A DNA stretch of 64,000 nucleotides from Paracyclopina nana (lineage: Eukaryota; Arthropoda; Copepoda; Cyclopoida; Cyclopettidae), in NCBI GenBank assembly GCA_019096065.1, contig JAGUCH010000007.1, positions 5,354,501 through 5,418,500 of the forward strand, given 5' to 3'. The notes under the pieces are model-generated. The model did no database searches and was not told where the DNA came from. It was given only the letters and a program-made list of their open reading frames with translations. A program made the translations under genes and the position numbers. Of this stretch, positions 39,801 through 52,408 are shown in pieces. Every line of letters begins with the position of its first letter. The stretch's first letter is position 1.

Positions 39801-40393
39801 GATTACTGGAATGGGACGTGATAGGGGCTGTTTCAGTCGAGAATTGCCTTCAAAATTGCCCACATTGTGAATGGATCTACCATCAGCCGGTTTCTGCCAG
39901 CTGCAATCTCCACGCATAAAAATTGTAGTAATGAGTTTGTGGAGGTTATTGAGGCCGATATCGATCATGGTGGCTCATTGGGCAAGGATAAAATTGAAGC
40001 CAGCAAAAAAAGACTCAGATCAGAATTGACCCTTTTTTTTATTTGATTGACTGGGCAGCTTAGACTGAGGGTAGATTTTTGGTGTCATAAGCAATAAGAG
40101 TATAGTGAAAAATAAATTAGCCTATAAAATAAATTTTGCTTTTTCGGTATTTGCATTATGAGCTATGATTTCGCTAAAGATCTTGTTAAATTGAGCATTC
40201 CAGAGATTTGCACTTTTGAGGCTAAGCATGTTTGTATCGTGTAGCAAAAGTTATATAAGAGAATTCAAATCATGCGAAGAAGTGTTCCATTTCTTCAAGT
40301 GAAATTGATCACGGAAGGAAAACTGATCTCGCTTTTAAGATTTTTTTCGGTTTCAAGCTTTGCAATTCATTTGTTTAGGCGTCCTTTTCTAAG
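36885..40393. other. Long region with no supported gene
   Basis: Presumably contains the 5' end and promoter of the GPCR. Overlapping minus-strand frames at 37534-37985 and a frame at 39711-39968 (with a MRGDCSWQKPADG stretch) have no recognisable domain. They could be untranslated exons or relics of the kelch gene that follows. No repeats stood out. Confidence 0.5.
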
Positions 40394-41262
40394 GTTCTGA
40401 TCGCATCCGGATCTGGAGGAGTGCAATCGACAATCCGGATGTCGCTTATGTGACTTTTTTGCCAATGTTGCCAAGTGTTTCAGCTCGTGGCTTCCTTGCC
40501 CACGTTCCGGTCGTTTGTGGAGGCAATTCCACAAGCAACTCGGCCGATGCTTTCTGTGAATACACATGCCATCAATTATTGTCAAGTGGCTGGTAACACT
40601 TATTTCCACAATCCACACCCCAAACTTTTCCACTACTGGTGCCGACAAATTAATCCTTTCCGGATTGATTCCTAGGTATTCCTTTGCACTTATCGCACCT
40701 CATCTATGCCCTCTTTTCATGCTTCTCAAATGAAAGATTGTGCCAAAAATATGCCAAAAACAGAAAATTCAATGAATTTTTTTTACTTTTTTGATTTGTT
40801 ATGGCCAAAGTGGGTTTAAAAGTGGAGATGAAGAACAACATTCAGGCAAATTTGGCTCGGTTCTCGGATAATCAATATTTTCTCAAAATAGCGACCATAA
40901 TTTGCAAATGAGCATTTGCCTTAAATCGAAGCTAAACTGTCCACTTTGATTGAGCATGCAGTTTTTTTGCCCATCACTGCACTCAAACCAAATCAATTTC
41001 TAATGAGTCTTGCAATTTTGATTTCAGCTCACCAAACTGACAGTAAATCAAAGCTCCTATAGAGGCCTTTTTTGAAAACCTACTCATTGCTTCAGGCTTG
41101 GCAGTCCTCAAGGATGGCAATGGTAACCCTGAGACCATAACTGTGGTGGGTGGAGAGGCCATTGACGATTTGGCCTTTTTAAAGGAGTTTCTTGATTTGC
41201 ACAGGCATTTTGAGTTCAAAGTTGGGACCGATTTCATGCTCAAGCTGAGCCAGATTCATTGA
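40394..41262 (+). pseudogene. Kelch-repeat protein fragments
   Basis: Two exon-like pieces. The first (40394-40592) reads RGFLAHVPVVCGGNST with two following cysteines (EYTCHQLLSSG). The second (41096-41262) reads AVLKDGNGNPETITVVGG, then EFLDLHRHFEFKVGTDF and a stop. Both look like the GG-containing kelch blades common in crustacean secreted or intracellular kelch proteins. The splice phases of the two pieces do not match, so either an exon between them was missed or this is a decayed gene. Upstream exons were not found. Confidence 0.45.
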
Positions 41263-41538
41263 ACCAAGGAATCCTTTTGACCATTGGTCTCACTAATTGT
41301 AAATCCAACAAACATTTTCAGCACAGAGTAAAGATTACCCATAGCAAATCTATGCTGACCACTTTACTACATGCCTATAATATTTTTGGGCTTAATTATC
41401 ATTTATGAGCCTACTTCGGCAGAATTCCTGATTAAAAAAGTTGTTTTTGATCACTGCACAATTTTGCGACTCATTAATTTGTAAAGCCATGGTTTCGAGG
41501 TTTTATGCTAGTCTAATAGAAACGTGCAAACCTAGCCA

Positions 41539-44461
41539 ATGATGTATTTGGGCTTTTTCCTAGTAATTGTGGACTTGGCTTTTGGTCTTTCTCAAAAGCA
41601 ATTAGGCTTCAAGAAAATGTCATTTCCATCCTCTGTTTGGCCTAATTATGTATTCCAAGCTGTGGATACAACAAAATCCCTAATTGAGTGTACGGCATTA
41701 TGCACAACTCATCCACTGTGTGATGGCTTCCATTTTGGTCCGAATGATGTTTGCCTTTTGGCAGATTTGAGTGTTAACTTGAATACAGTAGGAATTCAAC
41801 AGGATACATACATGCATGTCAAATTAGGTATTTTGATTAGTTTAAAGTTATAACAGCATTAACTATGTATCATTTATTTGCCTAAAGTTAAACTTGAGGA
41901 GCAACAAAGTGCAGATTTTGATCGATATAATGTGACAGGCTTGATTTATTGGCATGATAAAATTACTGATACTGAGATGATTCAAGAGCCTGCAATTGAA
42001 CTGGATTGCCTGAACAAATGCTCAAATGTAATCAAGACAAGCTGTGACTTTTTTGTTTTTGACCACCAGACCAAAATTTGCTACACTGGTCAATTATCAT
42101 CAACTTCTGGCCAAGCTCCAAATCCAGCCATCTCTGGAACTGTTACTCTGTATGGAAGAAAAGGTAAGGAACCAAAGAAGATACAGATCATTATATTAAT
42201 TCATCATTTTACTAGATGAGATGCAATTTAAGCTGAATGCAATCACAAACTTACGCCCAGGCATCCCTGTCTCTTTGTGGTACAGCTACGTATTTAGTGT
42301 ATTGGATACAGTCACTACACTTACTGAATGTGGAGGCAACTGCTACATGGATACTGCCACACCTTGCCACTTTTATGTCTATTTCAACAGTATTTGCTAC
42401 CTGGGAGCTTTTGACCAATCCAACACTCTGGTTGATCCAAGTGCATCAGAAGCAGATGTTTATCTCAACAGAGGTGAATTAGGCTCTTACAAATGAATAC
42501 ATTTTATAAATGTTCAATCACAGAGAGCATGCAGAGTTATGCACATCAAGGATTTATCCCAGTTGACAACTCCTACTATTATGCTCAGTATTCAGTCAAA
42601 GAAATTACCAACACACTCAATGAAGACATGTGCAAGATCATGTGTCTTTTGGATACCAGCTGCCATTATTGCACTTTCAAGCCATCATACTTGACTTGTC
42701 AGCTTGGCTATTATAGCAGTAGTGTGTCTTGGAGCCAGTATTCTATGGTTGGAACTCTGAGAACATTCATCAACCCAAATACTGTCATCAATGCACAAGC
42801 TCTGAACTTTTATTCTGTGCCATCAGCAGATGACATTTGGCCATCAAAAATCATCACCATCAAAAGTGACTTTCCAAATCAAGAAGTGTGTGCTGCTTAT
42901 GCAATGCTGGATGGAAGTACTTACAACCTCTATTACTATGATGAAGCCTTGCTTTCCTGTAATCTAGGAAAATTTGATGCTTCTTCAGCCCTAGTTCCAA
43001 CTGAAATAGGGTCTACAACGGAAATATTCCTCAGAAAAAGTGATTTAAGGCATTTATTCTTATTTCAATAATGAATTGAGATTTTGTTGTGATTTTTAGG
43101 CCACGTGGAATCACTAACAATTGACTTTTCAGTTGGTCAATATTTATCAGGGAGTGATTGGGCTCAGCGAATGTTTACTTCTTTTCAAGCAGAAATATTC
43201 AGGCTTTGTCTGGCCCTTTGCAAGTTTCATGCCAAATATTTGCCTACATTGGAACCACTTGCTACTTGGGCCACCCAAATACAATTTATGGCAATATCAC
43301 TTCATCAACCAGTGCATATACTTATGGCAACTATGGTAACAGACATTTTAGCATTAAAAACAACATTTAATTGTTAATTAAACAGATGCAATGTGGACAA
43401 CATGGGGCTCATGGTCATCATGTGATTTTTCATGTCGAACAAGATATTATGCCACCATGTCTAGATGGAGAACATGTGATGACCCCTCTTCAAAATACGG
43501 AGGCAGAGATTGTCCAACTTGTTACGCTTATGATCTTGCCCCTTGCAGTCCTTCACCACCAGCCTGCCCAAGTGGTAAATTTGTCTCAAATCCAGCTATC
43601 ATCAAAAAATTCTTGATTACAGGCATTAAAACAGTTGCAATTTAGCAGATACATGCAAAAGAAAGCTTCATGGCTTATTAAAATTTATATTATTTTTTAG
43701 TGAAAATCAACTCATATGATGATAGAGCTACACTTGTCCTTCTAGCTTTGAGTCAATTGCTTACTCTTCTGCAAGTGGCATGCAAGTAAAGGCTTGAAAT
43801 ATTTCTCACCACCAATTTCATTTCAGAGCATATTCAGTTCTTCTTATTATGATCGAGAATATTATGTTCAATGTGGAGTTGTCAACAAACGAAGATTGAG
43901 GTTGTCTTGCTCTTGGACTAGTTATCTTAACAACATGGATCAGACCTTAGCTTAGCTTGGTATTATGTTAGGCTCGTTTTTATTTACAGTACACATAATA
44001 GATGCATTTAAACATTTATGCCTGGTGACATATAATGCATTGGCTCAGCAAAAACCAAATGAAAGCTTGTGCATTGGATCATGCATGGACTGAAAAACAT
44101 TCAGCATTATCTACTTGGGTTAAAACAAATTCGTCTTATTCTAGTGTCCTAACAGTGGATTTGTTACTGGTCTTAGTAGTTACCATGATAGTTACTATGA
44201 GGATCGAAGGTTTCAAGTCAACTGTTGCACATACCAGAATACTTGTCTCAGGAATTGCTTTGTAACTGGATTGCTTGGAAGCCAACATGGGTCAATGAAT
44301 TATTGGAATCCAGATAATTACTTCATAAATGGAGTTTATGCGGTTCATGAGTTTGAGGAGTAAGTCTTGAATCAATTTTAGAATAATACAAATTGATTTT
44401 TTAATCATATTTCAGTGATAGAAGATTTTCATATTATGTTTGTGAGGCGTACGAATGTTAA
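41539..44461 (+). CDS. Secreted PAN/Apple - TSP1 - dermatopontin mosaic protein, with frameshifts
   Basis: After a signal peptide (MMYLGFFLVIVDLAFG) come exons 41539-41827, 41888-42163, 42216-42473, 42524-43039 and 43100-43335. Each carries one PAN/Apple-like module (paired Cys, C-x-F-x-F and CYLG-type motifs); the fourth exon appears to carry two. Exon 43386-43574 is a thrombospondin type 1 repeat (DAMWTTWGSWSSC). Exons 43701-43785, 43827-about 43944, 44156-44359 and 44416-44461 form a dermatopontin domain (YTCPSSFESIAYSS, SSYHDSYYEDRRFQVNCC, DRRFSYYVCEAYEC). Two single-base frame changes are needed: near 43220 (between LCLALC and SCQIFAYIG) and near 43733 (between SYDDRA and YTCPSS). The donor after 43944 is also missing. 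Either a recent pseudogene or assembly indels. A matrix or adhesive role is likely. Confidence 0.7.
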
Positions 44462-44902
44462 ATATCAAACCTATCTTGACCATGAATAACAAAATATCTT
44501 CTTGACCACTTCCTTTCTTTTCTTCAATCCATGATAAGTAGTTAAATAATATGAGATCGCAGTTTCATCATCATTTAAATATTTGTGTAAATCTGGTCAG
44601 TTTCAAAACATTATATTATGTTATACTCAAGGTAAGCACACAACAATAGAAATGTAATTAAATATCAAATTCACAGCTAAAAAGACTAAATGTTATTTTT
44701 AGCTGGATGATGCATACATTTTTTAAGTAGTTATTTGTACTTATGTCTTGTATAATGCATGAAAATTCATTGACTCTCCTTGACTCATGTGTACCTATTT
44801 TATTGTATTTATAATCAGGCATCAGTTCTGCATAGGATATTTGTAAGTGGTTGTTACTTAGAGTGTATTTGAGCCTTAACAAAGTTTGAAAGAGTACTCT
44901 TT

Positions 44903-46723
44903 TCATGAGTTGATTTTTTTGACATTATTAAACAGTCTCATGTTATCCTCCTTGATGACCTCAAGCACTCGATCATAGAATTGTGATTTTGTGTAGTTGA
45001 ACACCTTTTTCTGCATGAATTCTTCAAGAACTTGCCCTTCGTAATGAGCCTGATTCCATTGTCTGTCCCACCATCGACTCTTGGCATTTGACAGGGTTCC
45101 TCCAGACTCTTGAACCGGAGCTGGACATCCATAATGATCTTCATTGGCATTGTAAGGCATTTTGCCAAAGCCAATCATGGTCATTTCAACATTCCTAGCC
45201 ACCCTTGAGCACACCAAGCATTCGAACCTTTCGACAAAGTTGCCCAATGCCAACTGGGCTTGTTCAGATACTCCCCAAGATCTTTGTGACACTGCCCTGA
45301 TTAACCGGTCATTGGTGACCAAGGACAAGTGGTTGTCATTGTAGCTAGGCTTGTGGAGCAAATATCTCTTGTATTCCTCTTCATATTGATGCAATTGAGC
45401 CAAGTACTGAGCAAGCTCTTTGGCAGAGTTGAATTCTTCAACATGAATGGCGGACTCTTCATTGGGGAGCCAATCCCTGACATTGGGAGCACCAAAGTAG
45501 ATGGGGACACTGCCAATGTGGAGAGCTTTCCAAAGCTTCTCAGTGATGTAGTCTTCGCAGACAGCATTCTCAATGGCCAGGACAAACTTGTACTGTGCCA
45601 AGATGTGTAGGAAATCCGGATCCTTCATAGTCGAAGGATCCCTGAGATGTGGGGGCAAGTCTTTATTATGAAGACAATACCCGTAGGAGTCCACCTGGAC
45701 ATGTTTCATTAGTTCAGACACATATTCATCCCTGCCTGAGGGTGTATCACAGCTGGATTGGACATAGGCAACCAGCCCAAGTCCTCTGGTTTTGATAAGC
45801 TCATTCTTCATGTCAACAGGAACCATAAAAGTCTGCAATAACAAATTATAATACATATGAATGATGCAAATCTTGCTCAAAGAAAACATAAAACATTGAT
45901 TTGCAATTTCAGTTTTCGTAACTAAAAGCCATGTTGTTAGAGGATCATAAATCCGGATTCAAATATCACTAGCTCTGTGAACTAATGTTAACCATATCAT
46001 TATGAGTATTAACCTCATCTGTGATGATGTCAAGGTTGTCAAGGTACTGTAGTGTTAATGGTACATCAGACTGACTCCGAAAAGTGGCAGTGTGATTGAA
46101 CATTCGAATGATTGAATCTTGACTGATGAGAGGATTGTTTTTCGGACTTTCTTCATGGATCAGAGCCCAATCTTCATGATAGTGTCGAGGGAATGGTAAG
46201 TCCAATATAGAGAAATCAGTGCCATAAAACATGATGGCACTTGTCTTGGGGTGCTCTTTGAAGCTTCGATTATGCGAAAAGTAACACCTATATGCTCTTC
46301 CACTCTTGTCATTGCACACCTTGATGCCTTCAATGCTCGAAAAGGGAGTCCACCAGAGTAGGATTGGTAAAGTGAACTCTAAGTTCTTGTAAGCAACATT
46401 TGCACCCTAAAACAAAGAAGAAATATCCTCAAGAAAGGAAACTTCAAGCATCACATTACAAAGTCAGTTTTGCCAACTGAAATCCAGATTGACAGAAAAT
46501 GATGCATAAATGGCTATCGAAGATTCGAATTGAGCCTTGAAGAACTTACCTTTTTGATATCGCTAAGGATCATCTCAGAGATCAGTCTTTGCTCCTTTGG
46601 CTTAGGACTTGTCACAATGCTCAGTACTATGTTGAGACAAGTACTCAAGATCATGGTTCCGAGGCAAGCTGTTCCCAGGAAGAGGAGAACTTTCAGCTTG
46701 ATTCTCATGATGAAGCTGATCAT
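44903..46723 (-). CDS. Alpha-1,3-fucosyltransferase, FUT10/FUT11-like (GT10)
   Basis: Exons 46723-46550, 46406-46014 and 45832-44903 give about 498 aa. The start is the first in-frame ATG; a TTG lies five codons upstream. A signal anchor (LKVLLFLGTACLGTMIL, residues about 10-27) gives type II Golgi topology. The donor-binding GT10 core is plain: FVLAIENAVCEDYITEKLW, then GSVPIYFGAPNVRDWLP. The upstream acceptor domain has the WALIHEESPKNNP block typical of the FUT10/11 branch rather than FUT3-like enzymes. The extended C-terminal tail with RWWDRQWNQAHYEG is also a FUT10/11 trait. It would transfer fucose from GDP-fucose to N-glycans. The second intron begins GTTAAT, a weak donor. Confidence 0.92.
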
Positions 46724-47739
46724 TCTGAAGTTGGACAACCATCTGACTTCAAGTAATGCTAATAAATCTTCTTATAGTTTGTCATGCCAATCCTCTCAGG
46801 AGACTAATGTGGTGTTTTAGCGGTGCTTTCGCGTGACTGCAGAGCCTTTTCAAAGAAAAGAAAGCTGATTTGCCAACATGTCTGTGATATCATGTTATTA
46901 TGGCAACCAAAAAAGAACCTAGGTTGCTAAACACAAAACTACAGCACAATAACAAGCCTTTGACATGCCATAAGCAAGGAGTAAGACTTCCATTTTATTT
47001 TTCATGCTTTAACTGACAGATGTTGACAAACCAGTTTGACCTAAAATCATCATAAAAGGCCATGCCATGTCTAGGGACAAAGCGATTTTCGGCCTTGACA
47101 TGGTAACTTATTAGTCATTGCAAGCATTAATGTAATGAATCATGTCAAAGAAAAAAAACTCAACCAATTGGAGATTTTTCTGTTTTTAATCTGGCTTTTT
47201 CAAAGAATTTTGGGCTATTAAGTGGAGAAAGCAAGTGACAGCTTTGCAGCCAGTAATGCTAGAAAGTTACGTTACCTCACATGAGAAGTTTCGCTCTCTT
47301 TGGCGTTTCTTGGCTGTTTAGCTGCTTATGACAACCTTGAACCTATGCAGCATTGATGAGCCTTTTAAAAATTCTTGCAAGAATAAGTGCAAACGTTGAA
47401 ATTTAGTTAATTTACATCCTAGCCTCCATTTGATATGTTTTCAGTGTTTTTGTTTACATTTTAGCAGAGTTACTCTATATTCTAAATTAGCCACAATAAT
47501 AACTTTTTGGGCGTTTCCAACTACTTTTTGGTGACAATTTAATTGATTTGCTTTCAACATAGAAAAGAGTTAAATGAGCTAAACCAGAGACTCTGTACAA
47601 CTTTTTTGGGGCCAAAATAAGCTTCATGTCAGTTTATTTGAGGTCTGCAGCGTCCAATTATAACGAGTTTCACACAGAAAAAATGTGTGCGGCTGTCATT
47701 CATTTCTTGCATTTTACAACTAGTCAATTTAAGGATGTA
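46724..47739. other. Intergenic, no gene seen
   Basis: About 1 kb upstream of the GT10 gene and downstream of the forkhead gene. No open frame, repeat or RNA gene recognised. Confidence 0.5.
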
Positions 47740-48852
47740 TTAATGTAAAAGTCTCTTAAGGTCTTCTTCTTCTGGATAAAAATCCAAGTCAAAATTGATA
47801 GCTTCTGAGTCCTCAGGGGATTCAAAATGTGGCCTTTTTGGCTGAGGTTCCAGTAATATGTCAGATGGATTAACAGGGCACATTTCGGCTCCTTCAGATG
47901 CCATTAAGTAATTTAAGCCCTGAAAAAATACTCATGTGTGATGCCAAGTAACAATTTATTTTCAATACTTTAAATGTATGGACCAATTACAGAGCAACTC
48001 TCCCCAAAAATAGTTTTATATTGATTAACTTTTTAAAACAATGCTTTGCATGTGAAATTAACTTACATGAGACTGGTGCTGCTGCATGCTTTGCTGCTGT
48101 AGTATTGATTTGTCAAAATTGATTGTCCAGTAGCTCATATTATTGCTACAATTGCTACTAAGATTATTAGTCAATCTCACAAAATGTTGGCTGGTGAGTA
48201 AGGTGTATCTGACAGTGTTCTATAAAAATAATGAAAGGATTGCTGTGTTGGAAATATTTACAAATATCGCAAATACCTTCAAATCCGGACAGGTTTTGAA
48301 GTATGGAAAATTGCACTCGATCCATTGGCAAATGTGGCTCACTGAAGACATGAATTGTGGAGAATGTTCAATGGCCATAAAAACAAGCTTTTCATAGCTG
48401 AAAAAGCACATTAATTAAATATGACGTAAGACGTCTTTGTATTGTCAACTAAGCATGATCAAATAAAAATGTGGCTAGACTCAAACATGTCCTCTCAATT
48501 TATTGTTCAGTTCATGTTCACTGAAATTTAACTGTGAAGGCTAAAATTGCATCACGTCAAGATTAAATTTCAACTGAGAAAAGTAATTGAAGCAATATTA
48601 CGTGTATGGAGGTTTGTGCATATCAGGCAAACTTCTGTCGATGGATTCTTCTCTAGTCACCTCATCATCATTGGCCTCTTTTACATCTTTGGCATTCAGC
48701 TTTTGGAGCCAATCGATACAAGTGAGGCTGCTGCTTCGACCTCGCTCTTCTGAGGCCATTGCTAGACTCATGCCCCATAACCACACAACTTGGACATTCT
48801 TCTTTAAAGTAAGCGAAATCCTGGCCATTTCCTTGCTAATTATCTTGGACAT
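47740..48852 (-). CDS. Divergent forkhead-box transcription factor, FoxN-like
   Basis: Exons 48852-48602, 48397-48277, 48219-48067 and 47919-47740 with compatible phases, about 234 aa. The forkhead domain starts KPPYTYEKLVFMAIEHSP and continues through ICQWIECNFPYFKTCPDLK, which resembles the FPYFKTAPD wording of FoxN1/4. Helix 3 is degenerate: NTVRYTLLTSQHF stands where forkheads have W-x-N-S-V/I-RHNLSLN. A wing-like SYWTINFDKSI follows, then a Gln-rich stretch and an acidic C-terminus (FDLDFYPEEEDLKRLL) that could activate transcription. The protein is short for FoxN. Loss of the RHNLSL core raises doubt about normal DNA contacts. A further 5' exon is possible. Confidence 0.72.
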
Positions 48853-49032
48853 TTTAGTAACTCACAAAATTAAAACAATATGGATTGCAAGTCATTAACT
48901 ATGGGTAATGCTAACTAATGTCGTGAAATATTCAAGGCCAGGAAGGAAGGCTACTGACTGACCTTGATCAATTCTCTTTTACTCAAGGCTTTCTATTTTG
49001 CAATCTGAAGTATGTACACATAAGGGCAATGC

Positions 49033-50948
49033 TCATGCATTCGGATTTGAGACTCTTCCACTGAAGAGCACCAAACCAGTTGAGACATCTTTGATGAAGA
49101 ACAAGAATGGTTTGTTCAAGTTGATGACCTTTTGCTCCAGATTGATAAGGGCACTTTTGGCCAAGACTCCAGTGGCAGCGGCAGCTTCAGTGCCGTCTTC
49201 GTTCACTTCAATGAAGGCTTTCTGGATGACTTCATCGATGTACAGGTTGTCATCATCACTGAGCCCCTGGAGCTCAGCCTTGGTAGGATTGAAGACTGTC
49301 TCGAGTCCCATTGGGATCAATTCCCTCTTGAGGTCATATTCAGACTCAATCTTGAACTTGGGCATGGTTAGCAATGTGGTCATTCGAGGGTCCAGATGAG
49401 ATTCAAAATCTGCTTCCACGACTGAAAAGTTAGAACATTTGTAGACAATCCAAGAGAAAAAGAAATGTGTGTCATTTGTGTTCAATTTTAAAAACTAAAA
49501 TCTAATTGTAATGGGCAATTCGATTCAAAAACTGTTCTTGATGAAATTTTTTAAAAAGAAAAGAGTACCTAATGGCAAGTCATTGATGACGTCATCAAGG
49601 ATAAATCCAGCATGTGGACTCAGAATGTACATGGCAACCTTTTCACCTTGGTATGGCAACTTGAGCACCAGAGTCGACTCAGACAAGTTTCCACTCCTCA
49701 GCGAAGACTCCACTGACATCATTGAGACATTTCGCAATATGATGCCAGAATCGAGGTAAAACTTGCCATCAGTGAATGTTTTCCTCCTTGAAAAGGCATT
49801 CTTCCAAAGTCCTTTGAAGTAGATGGCATTCACGAGGACCATTTTGGTGGCAGACGACACCGCTCCAGAAGGTAAAAGGTTCTTTATTTTCGAGTTTGTC
49901 CTCGCCTCAACCCAATTGTTGATTTGTACTCTCGCCGAGTCTGGACTAGTTGCAAATTCAACTTTGTCAGGAAGGCTGGAAAAATATTCGCTTGCTTGGA
50001 ATTCAAAAGCACGTGTGAGGCTATAATTGGCATCGATGTACACTTTGTTTGCAGACTCCAATATAACATTTGCATCAGACTGAAAGTAAAGAACAATACT
50101 ATTAAATTATAAAAGCTTCAAAATATTTAAGAACCTTGAGGTTTTTGTTGGCTTTGGCAAATGATCCCAGGTAAGCACTTTCAATCATTGAGACATTTTG
50201 ACCACATGGAAAGGCCAATACTGACATCAATTCCTCTTTTGAAGCTCCCAAAGCTCCAAGATAGATCATGGACAATACTGAGGTCACGCTGAAGGATGAC
50301 AGCACCATATTTTCATAAGGATCCACTGAGCCCAAGATTTGGGTGAACAGCTTCAAATCAAAGATGTTGGCACTTTCAGCCAGTTCATAATCAAGCAGAT
50401 CTTCTTGAGATTCAATGGGGACACAGTTGGCTGAGAATTTACTGCTTGAACCACTTGTCACATTGATGACCACAGCTCCAATGACAAGTGCGACAATGGT
50501 GCCAATGAGCACCCCAATTCCCCAGGACAAAATCCATGATCGATTCCTTTAATACAATAAAGTTACAGAATGAAAATTCAAGTACTGAGAACCGATAAGA
50601 TTAAATGAGTGTCACAAAAAAGTTTTAATCGGATATTTTCAGTCAGAATAACTTTAGTGTTCTTAGAATATCACAAAAATATCAAGTATATTCGAGTTGA
50701 TTTTGAACTTTTTTGGAAATACTTGCATATTTTCAATCCTGCTGCAAATCCTTTCAAATCCAAACTGAATGAAAATGTGGAAGAGCATTGAATATCAAAG
50801 GGCATGGAGCTCATATTCAAATGTGTGTTTATACACTTAGTAGCATGATGATTCACCTGAAAAAGTTACTTCTGGATGTCGAAGTCACATTGGGATTTTC
50901 CACATTATTACTCTGTTGAGTACTCACAGGTGTGTAATCTTTGCCCAT
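49033..50948 (-). CDS. Membrane-anchored serpin
   Basis: Exons 50948-50857, 50546-50135, 50079-49569 and 49421-49033, all phases compatible, about 467 aa. The first exon encodes a hydrophilic, Ser/Thr/Asn-rich N-terminus of about 31 residues, followed by a hydrophobic segment (WGIGVLIGTIVALVIGAVVI). This is a type II signal anchor instead of a cleavable signal peptide. The serpin fold follows: NMVLSSFSVTSVLSMIYLGA, INNWVEARTNSKIKNLL, LVNAIYFKGLWKNAF, and FLFFIKDVSTGLVLFSGRV near the end. The hinge is EVNEDGTEAAAATG, which fits an inhibitory serpin. The next residues are VLAKSALINLEQKV, so the cleavage site probably lies around Lys-Ser or the leucines. It likely inhibits proteases at the cell surface or in the secretory pathway. 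Confidence 0.88.
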
Positions 50949-51561
50949 GTCTGGAAAACAGAAAATAAAATATTGAGTTTCAGGATGTAATTTTTTGTTC
51001 ACGTATCACACTGACCTTACTAGTTAGCCTCACTGATTCAATCTGTGGAAATACAGTTTGATCAAATCAATGCAAAGTCACGCCCCACACTCACTATTAT
51101 TTTGTGTGCTGATGTAGCACATCCACTATTTAGTTTTTCAATGCTAATTTGGCCTTCCTTTTCCCGGAAATCGCAACATGCATGTACTTTTATATCATTT
51201 ATCGACGCAGCCAAGGAAAATCTTGTCGCATAGTTAACTTTTAACTGCAAGTCTCTTAAACTGAGAGCCAACTTTGAAGAAAGAGCAATCAAATGTCCTT
51301 AAAATGCATTTGATTTGAAAAAATCTAGAATGTTTGAAAAGAGCCCCACTTACTTCTAAATTTGTTGAAATGCGTCGAGCTGCGTTTGTTTTCTAATTTG
51401 AAGAAAATGTGACGTAGACATTAATTGTAATAATGTGAATCCTGCGAAACTGCTTTTTACTGAAAAGAAGCCAAGCTCGTTTAATGATCAAATGATTGAG
51501 TCGAGTTTGTTCCAGCAGGAAAGTCATTAATTATGCATAGTATACCTGACTAAATGGCTAA

Positions 51562-51996
51562 TTAGGAGTCATTAGCTATTTGCACAGAAGTTTTAAAGTT
51601 CATTTTGGCCTTTTTTTCGCCACTAAGCAAAGGAGAAAGGCTTTGGTTGTTCCTCTTCACTGCGATTCGCGTGAAAAAGTTGTCATTCTTTCCATTTGTC
51701 ATCACACTGGTCATTGTTTCTTCTATTAGAGTATTTTCCTTGTCAACACTTTCCTCCAGTTTGCTAATTATGCTTGATAAAACAGATGTCAAACGCACTT
51801 TGGCATTTTGTGTCAGCTTTGGATTTCGGCTCTTTTTCAATTCTTCTAAAATTCCGCTTGCTTTAATCTTGACTTTTGACTTGAGGTCATCTTCTTCGAC
51901 TTCCTCTAGACTTATCTCAATTTCAGCCTCATTTATGTCCTGAGTTTGGACTTCTTTGGCATCAAAAAACACTTGACTTTCATCATCACTCTCCAT
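51562..51996 (-). CDS. Small acidic hypothetical protein
   Basis: A single-exon frame of 144 codons with a plausible ATG context. The N-terminal 45 residues are acidic (EIEISLEEVEEDDL), then a helical, Lys/Glu-mixed middle (LTSVLSSIISKLEESVDKE) and a basic end (GEKKAKMNF). I do not recognise it. It lies about 410 bases from the divergently oriented Toprim gene, so the two may share a promoter region. Confidence 0.5.
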   Translation of the reverse strand: MESDDESQVFFDAKEVQTQDINEAEIEISLEEVEEDDLKSKVKIKASGILEELKKSRNPKLTQNAKVRLTSVLSSIISKLEESVDKENTLIEETMTSVMTNGKNDNFFTRIAVKRNNQSLSPLLSGEKKAKMNFKTSVQIANDS

Positions 51997-52408
51997 TTCT
52001 TAGGCTTGTAATTTCGAAACGGGGAAATTTCACTGACAACCCAAATTGTAGGATTTCTCTTCCTCTTAGTTATGTCAATTTGTGCCAACTCTCATATCGC
52101 GGAATTCTTCAAATGTTTAGAAAAAAATAGTGATTAGAGGGCAATGTAAATGGGCAACTGATTAGATACTTACGTTCATCAATTATCGGTAAAAAGTTTA
52201 AACATTGTGATTTGACAGAAAATATTGAAAAAATTCGCACTCTTTTCGCGGATTTTTCCCACTTTGTTTTGAATTTTACCAGAGTGTCAAAATAACAAAA
52301 AGTCATTTAGTATTAGAAGTCGCCAAAAAAATATGTACTTTGGCTTCAAATAGCCAACTATGTTTTCTGGTAGCAACAAGATAAAAACAGGCCTCGCCAA
52401 GCTAAAAC

